A model generated the notes under the pieces. It worked only from the letters and a program-made list of their open reading frames with translations. It did no database searches and was not told where the DNA came from. DNA of 8,825 nt from contig JBBRGA010000140.1 in NCBI GenBank assembly GCA_038241115.1, forward strand, positions 1-8,825. The letters are read 5' to 3'. The translations under genes and the position numbers were made by a program. This document shows, in pieces, positions 5,646 to 8,825 of this stretch. The stretch comes from JANYJJ01 sp038241115 (GTDB lineage: Bacteria; Pseudomonadota; Gammaproteobacteria; Burkholderiales; Burkholderiaceae_C). How positions within the stretch are numbered: the first letter of the stretch is position 1; each line of letters opens with the position of its first letter.

Positions 5646-7166
5646 TCAGCCGATCAGCGCTGGCACGCGGCGCCTTTGCATGTCACTGATCACGCCTGCC
5701 AGAGTGGCAATTCCTTCATCGATGACGCGCGCATTGATCGACTGAAAGCCCAGCCGAATAAAGTTGTGGCGTGGAGGATCGGCTTGGAAGAACACGTCGC
5801 CGGGCTCGATCAGCACACCGTGCTGGGCGGCCCGCTCGGCCAGCTCATTGGCCCCCACGTTGTCGGGCAAGCGCACCCAGCAAGACCCGCCTCCGCCGAA
5901 GGGCGTCACCGTGCACTGCGGGGCGTGTCGCGCCAGCGCGTCCAAAATCAGCGCGCCGCGCTCCTTTTGCGCCTGCGCCAAGCGCTTGAGGTGAACGTCG
6001 TTGTGGCCCAGCGAGATGAACAGCGAGAGACTGCGCTGAATGAACGAGGCCGGATGACGAATCATCAGCCGGCGCAGTGCGCGCAACTCAGTGATCAGCG
6101 CAGGCGCGGCCACAACGTAGCCGAGGCGCAGCCCGGGTGCCATGCTCTTGGACAAGCTGCCGATGTAGATCACGCGCTCGTTGCGGTCCAGTGATTTCAG
6201 CGCTGGAATGGGGTTGCCCGCAAAGTTGTTTTCGCTCTCGAAGTCGTCTTCGATGATCACCAGATCGGCGGCGTCTGCCAGGCGCAGAAGTTTTTCGCGC
6301 CGGTTCAGGGGCATGGTCACGCCGGTTGGGCACTGGTGACTGGGCGTGGTGTAGAGGTAGTCAAAGTCGCACAAGTGGTCGTCCACGATCAGGCCGTTGT
6401 CATCCACGGGCAAGGGCACCACCTCGGTGGTTCGATTGGTGAAAATGTTGCGCGCGTCCGGATAGCACGGGTCTTCAATTCCTACCCGCGTACCCGCGCG
6501 CATCAGCAGGTCGCCCACCATGTAAAGCGCGTGCTGCGCGCCAACAGTGATCATGAGTTGATCGGCGGTGGCCCAAACGCCGCGTCGTGGCAGCACGCGG
6601 GTGCAAATCTGTTCCACCAGAGACTCGTCGTCACGGGTGATCTGGTCGGGCGCCCAGTCGCGAATGTCGAGCACGCTGAGCGCTTTGAAACAGCACTCGC
6701 GCCAGGCGGCGGTGGGGAAAAGCGATTCGTCAAACTGGCCGTAGAGAAATGGATATGGACTTTTCTGCCAATTTGCGGGTTTGACGATGCTGCGTTGTGT
6801 ACTGGGGCGCCGATGCATGCGCTGCGGCCAGGCAATGGCATCGGCTTGTTGGTTGCGTTGAGCCAGCGTGGGAACTTGCAGGGCTTGGCCCAGCAGCGCC
6901 GAGCTTACAAAATGGCCTTTTCGTTCGTGCGAGACCAAGTAGCCTTCATCGACAAGCTGCTGGTACGCCAGCACCACGGTAATGCGCCCCACGCCAAGTT
7001 CGGCTGCCAGTTCGCGGCTGGAAGGCAAGGGCGCATCCGCTTTGAGCTGCCCGTCAAGAATGGCTGACACGAGCATCTCGCGAATGCGCCCTCGCAAGTT
7101 CATTTGCTGGCGAGCGCTGCGCTGCAGCAGTTGTTTCCACATCGCGCCTTGCACAGACTGGGCCAT
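5646..7166 (-). CDS. MocR-family (GntR wHTH + aminotransferase fold) transcriptional regulator
   Basis: 506-aa PLP-dependent regulator. A GntR-type winged helix occupies residues about 20-88 (PLPSSRELAAELGVGRITVVLAYQQL at 46-71, wing near GYLVSHERKGHFV). A linker of about 50 residues precedes a fold-type I aminotransferase domain (about 137-506). The PLP lysine is K340 in GSLSKSMAPGLRLGY, the cofactor-ring aspartate is in IIEDDFESE (D307/D308), and TTPSHQCPTG (273-282) is the usual substrate/PLP motif. MocR proteins such as GabR, TauR, PdxR and EnuR use this domain as an amino-compound sensor rather than an enzyme. The start at 7166 has AGGA (7176-7179) nine bases upstream. The gene sits between the SnoaL-like gene (convergent) and the transporter gene (divergent), and three matching operator pairs lie within the window, so it is the best candidate for local regulator. 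Class is certain, ligand is unknown. Confidence 0.94.
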   Translation of the reverse strand: MAQSVQGAMWKQLLQRSARQQMNLRGRIREMLVSAILDGQLKADAPLPSSRELAAELGVGRITVVLAYQQLVDEGYLVSHERKGHFVSSALLGQALQVPTLAQRNQQADAIAWPQRMHRRPSTQRSIVKPANWQKSPYPFLYGQFDESLFPTAAWRECCFKALSVLDIRDWAPDQITRDDESLVEQICTRVLPRRGVWATADQLMITVGAQHALYMVGDLLMRAGTRVGIEDPCYPDARNIFTNRTTEVVPLPVDDNGLIVDDHLCDFDYLYTTPSHQCPTGVTMPLNRREKLLRLADAADLVIIEDDFESENNFAGNPIPALKSLDRNERVIYIGSLSKSMAPGLRLGYVVAAPALITELRALRRLMIRHPASFIQRSLSLFISLGHNDVHLKRLAQAQKERGALILDALARHAPQCTVTPFGGGGSCWVRLPDNVGANELAERAAQHGVLIEPGDVFFQADPPRHNFIRLGFQSINARVIDEGIATLAGVISDMQRRRVPALIG

Positions 7167-7448
7167 GGCTGCAAATCCTGAACGTGGGGTGACTCTGGGG
7201 TGAGAGCGTCGAATTGTGCGTCAACTGCAAGGGCAGACAGGCCGCCAGTGGGCGCATCACGAACGCACCAGTCGCCGGTCCTCCTTAGATTCCCATGCGC
7301 AGAGGGAGGCTTCTTACAGTTGTCGGTGGCTCCATAGATCGTCCCGATCTGGTCCTATAAAAGCAGGGTTATTACTTGGTGCGAATCGTTGCTATGGGGA
7401 ATGTCATGGAAGACCATCCGACCAGTGTTCTTCTTCCCAAGGCTTTCC
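7167..7448. other. Divergent intergenic region between regulator and transporter gene
   Basis: 282 bases with operator pair 3 in the right half. On the minus strand TTGACG (7224-7219) resembles a -35 for the regulator, but no good -10 was found at the proper distance. The region between the operator and 7449 would be the transporter leader. No extra gene is convincing. Confidence 0.5.
7326..7359 (+). promoter_or_regulatory. Predicted MocR operator pair 3, facing the ABC transporter gene
   Basis: GTGGCTCCATA (7326-7336, two mismatches to the consensus) and CTGGTCCTATA (7349-7359) are direct repeats with the same 23-bp period as pairs 1 and 2. The better copy is closest to the gene and ends 89 bases before its ATG. 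The last copy runs into TATAAA (7356-7361), which could be a -10 blocked or repositioned by the regulator. The pair also lies upstream of the regulator gene, so autoregulation is possible. Confidence 0.62.
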
Positions 7449-8825
7449 ATGTCAAACCTATTTTTTGCGCGTCGAAGTACCTTCGCGTTCGCGCTGGCCG
7501 TGGGCATCGTCTCAAGCTTGCCAATGCTGGCCGCTGCCCAGACGCCCACCCGTGGCGGAACCTTGGTGGTGGGCAGCACGCAAACCCCGCGTCACGTCAA
7601 CGGCGCGGTGCAATCGGGAATTGCCACGGCCATGCCGTCGACCCAAATCTTTGCCAGCCCGCTGCGCTTTGATGACAAATGGAATCCTCAGCCGTACTTG
7701 GCCGAGTCGTGGAAATTGGCCGAAGATGGCAAGTCGCTGACGCTGAATCTGCGCAAGAACGCGTTGTTTCACGATGGCAAGCCCATCACATCGGCCGACG
7801 TGGCTTTCTCGGTGATGGCGATCAAGGCCAACCACCCGTTTCAGACCATGTTCGGTCCTGTCGAAAAGGTGGAAACACCGGACGCTTACACGGCCATCAT
7901 TCGCATGAACGCGCCGCACCCGGCCATCGTGCTGGCGATGTCGCCCGCGCTGTGCCCGATTTTGCCCAAACACATTTACGACGATGGCAAGGACCTGAAA
8001 AACCACCCCCGCAACACCGTGGATGTGGTGGGTTCGGGGCCGTTTCGAATGACCGAATTTCAGGCCGGACGCCGAGTGGTGATGGAGCGCTTTGACAAGT
8101 TTTTCTTGCCCGGTAAGCCGTACCTGGACAAGGTCATCATGAACATCACGCCCGACGCGGCGAGTTTGATGCTGGGTCTGGAGCGCGGCGATATTCAGAT
8201 GCTGCCTTTTGCCACTGCTCCGAGCGACCTCAAACGGCTTCAAGCAGATCCCAAACTTGATCTCACAGCCCAAGGTTACGACGGCATTGGTGCGCTGAAC
8301 TGGCTGGCCTTCAACCTGACGAAAAAGCCTCTGTCGGATGTCCAGGTGCGCAAAGCGATTGCCACCGCCATCGACAAAAAGTTCATCACCAAGGCGCTCA
8401 TGGGCGGCTTTGCCACTGAGGCCAACGGCCCCATCGTTGCGAACAGTCCGCTGGCCACCAAAGACCTGACGCTGTACCCGTTCGACCTCAAAAAAGCGGC
8501 AGCGATCCTGGACGCGGCCGGCTACAAGGCCAACGCCGAAGGTGAGCGCTTCAAGCTCACTATCGACTACCTGCCGAACACAGACGACCAGCAGCGCAAC
8601 GTGGCCGAGTACCTTCGTGGGCAACTGAAGAAGGTGGGCATCACGGTGGAGGTGCGAGCCTCGGCCGACTTTCCTTCCTGGGCCAAGCGCATGGCCTCGC
8701 ACGATTTCGACATGGGCATGGACGTGGTCTTCAACTGGGGCGACCCGATCATCGGTGTGCACCGCACCTACCTGTCGACCAACATCAAGCCCATCGTCTG
8801 GACCAACACGCAGTCGTACAACAAC
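7449..8825 (+). CDS. ABC transporter periplasmic substrate-binding protein, family 5 (Dpp/Opp-like), 3' truncated
   Basis: 459 codons are open to the window edge; family members are usually about 500-550 aa, so the C-terminal tail is missing. An N-terminal signal peptide is clear: ARR in the n-region, a hydrophobic stretch FAFALAVGIVSSLPMLA, and a likely signal peptidase I site LAAA-QT after residue 30. The mature protein starts with TRGGTLVVGS. The family-5 signature lies around 83-121 (LAESWKLAEDGKSLTLNLRK then HDGKPITSADVAFS), followed by VVGSGPFRM, LAFNLTKKPLSDVQVRKAIATAIDK and a C-lobe with DYLPNTDDQQRNVAEYL. Such proteins bind peptides, amino-acid conjugates, opines and similar compounds in the periplasm. 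The ATG at 7449 is chosen because it gives a normal signal peptide and has AAGG six bases upstream. An in-frame ATG at 7401 would add 16 residues. Permease and ATPase genes would be expected just to the right. Confidence 0.93.
   Translation, partial: MSNLFFARRSTFAFALAVGIVSSLPMLAAAQTPTRGGTLVVGSTQTPRHVNGAVQSGIATAMPSTQIFASPLRFDDKWNPQPYLAESWKLAEDGKSLTLNLRKNALFHDGKPITSADVAFSVMAIKANHPFQTMFGPVEKVETPDAYTAIIRMNAPHPAIVLAMSPALCPILPKHIYDDGKDLKNHPRNTVDVVGSGPFRMTEFQAGRRVVMERFDKFFLPGKPYLDKVIMNITPDAASLMLGLERGDIQMLPFATAPSDLKRLQADPKLDLTAQGYDGIGALNWLAFNLTKKPLSDVQVRKAIATAIDKKFITKALMGGFATEANGPIVANSPLATKDLTLYPFDLKKAAAILDAAGYKANAEGERFKLTIDYLPNTDDQQRNVAEYLRGQLKKVGITVEVRASADFPSWAKRMASHDFDMGMDVVFNWGDPIIGVHRTYLSTNIKPIVWTNTQSYNN

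Noticed and set aside
7275..7284. CCGGTCCTCC as a further operator copy
   Set aside because: It lacks the TA of the consensus and has no partner 23 bp away; it lies 51 and 74 bases from the two better copies.
7512..8762. 416-codon open frame on the minus strand
   Set aside because: It is antisense to the substrate-binding protein, whose signal peptide and family-5 motifs fit the plus strand.

Overview
The window looks like chromosomal DNA from a high-GC betaproteobacterium, probably Burkholderiales. This is inferred from codon use, the SUF gene arrangement and protein flavour, and no species can be named. It holds two unrelated functional blocks.

Block 1 (bases 1-2447, plus strand) is the distal part of an iron-sulfur cluster assembly (SUF) operon. 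It contains a SufS cysteine desulfurase that enters from the left edge, a SufU-type scaffold/sulfur-transfer protein overlapping it by one base, and an Nfu-type carrier with an Nfu_N domain plus a CxxC NifU domain. SufS releases sulfur from cysteine, SufU receives it, and Nfu would carry finished clusters to client enzymes. The start of sufS carries an in-frame 9-bp tandem repeat encoding Ser-Ala-Val triplets.

Block 2 (bases 2516-8825) looks like an uncharacterised uptake and catabolism locus for an amino- or amine-containing compound. On the minus strand are a PuuB/DAO-type FAD oxidoreductase (3435-4859) and, downstream of it, two overlapping paralogues of the functionally unknown Lin0512 family (2895-3248 and 2516-2902). 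Divergent from the oxidase is a small SnoaL/NTF2-like protein (5245-5640). Convergent with that is a MocR-type (GntR wHTH plus aminotransferase fold) regulator (5646-7166). Divergent from the regulator is a family-5 (Dpp/Opp-like) ABC transporter substrate-binding protein (7449 to the right edge, truncated).

The most interesting observation is regulatory. Upstream of the oxidase, the SnoaL-like gene and the transporter gene there are three pairs of an 11-bp direct repeat with consensus near CTGGYYCTAWM. In each pair the two copies are exactly 23 bp apart, and each pair points toward the gene it precedes. This resembles operators described for MocR proteins such as TauR, so the locus appears to be a self-contained MocR regulon: regulator, sensor-type operators, importer, oxidase, SnoaL-like protein and Lin0512 pair. 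The substrate and the Lin0512 function cannot be read from the sequence.
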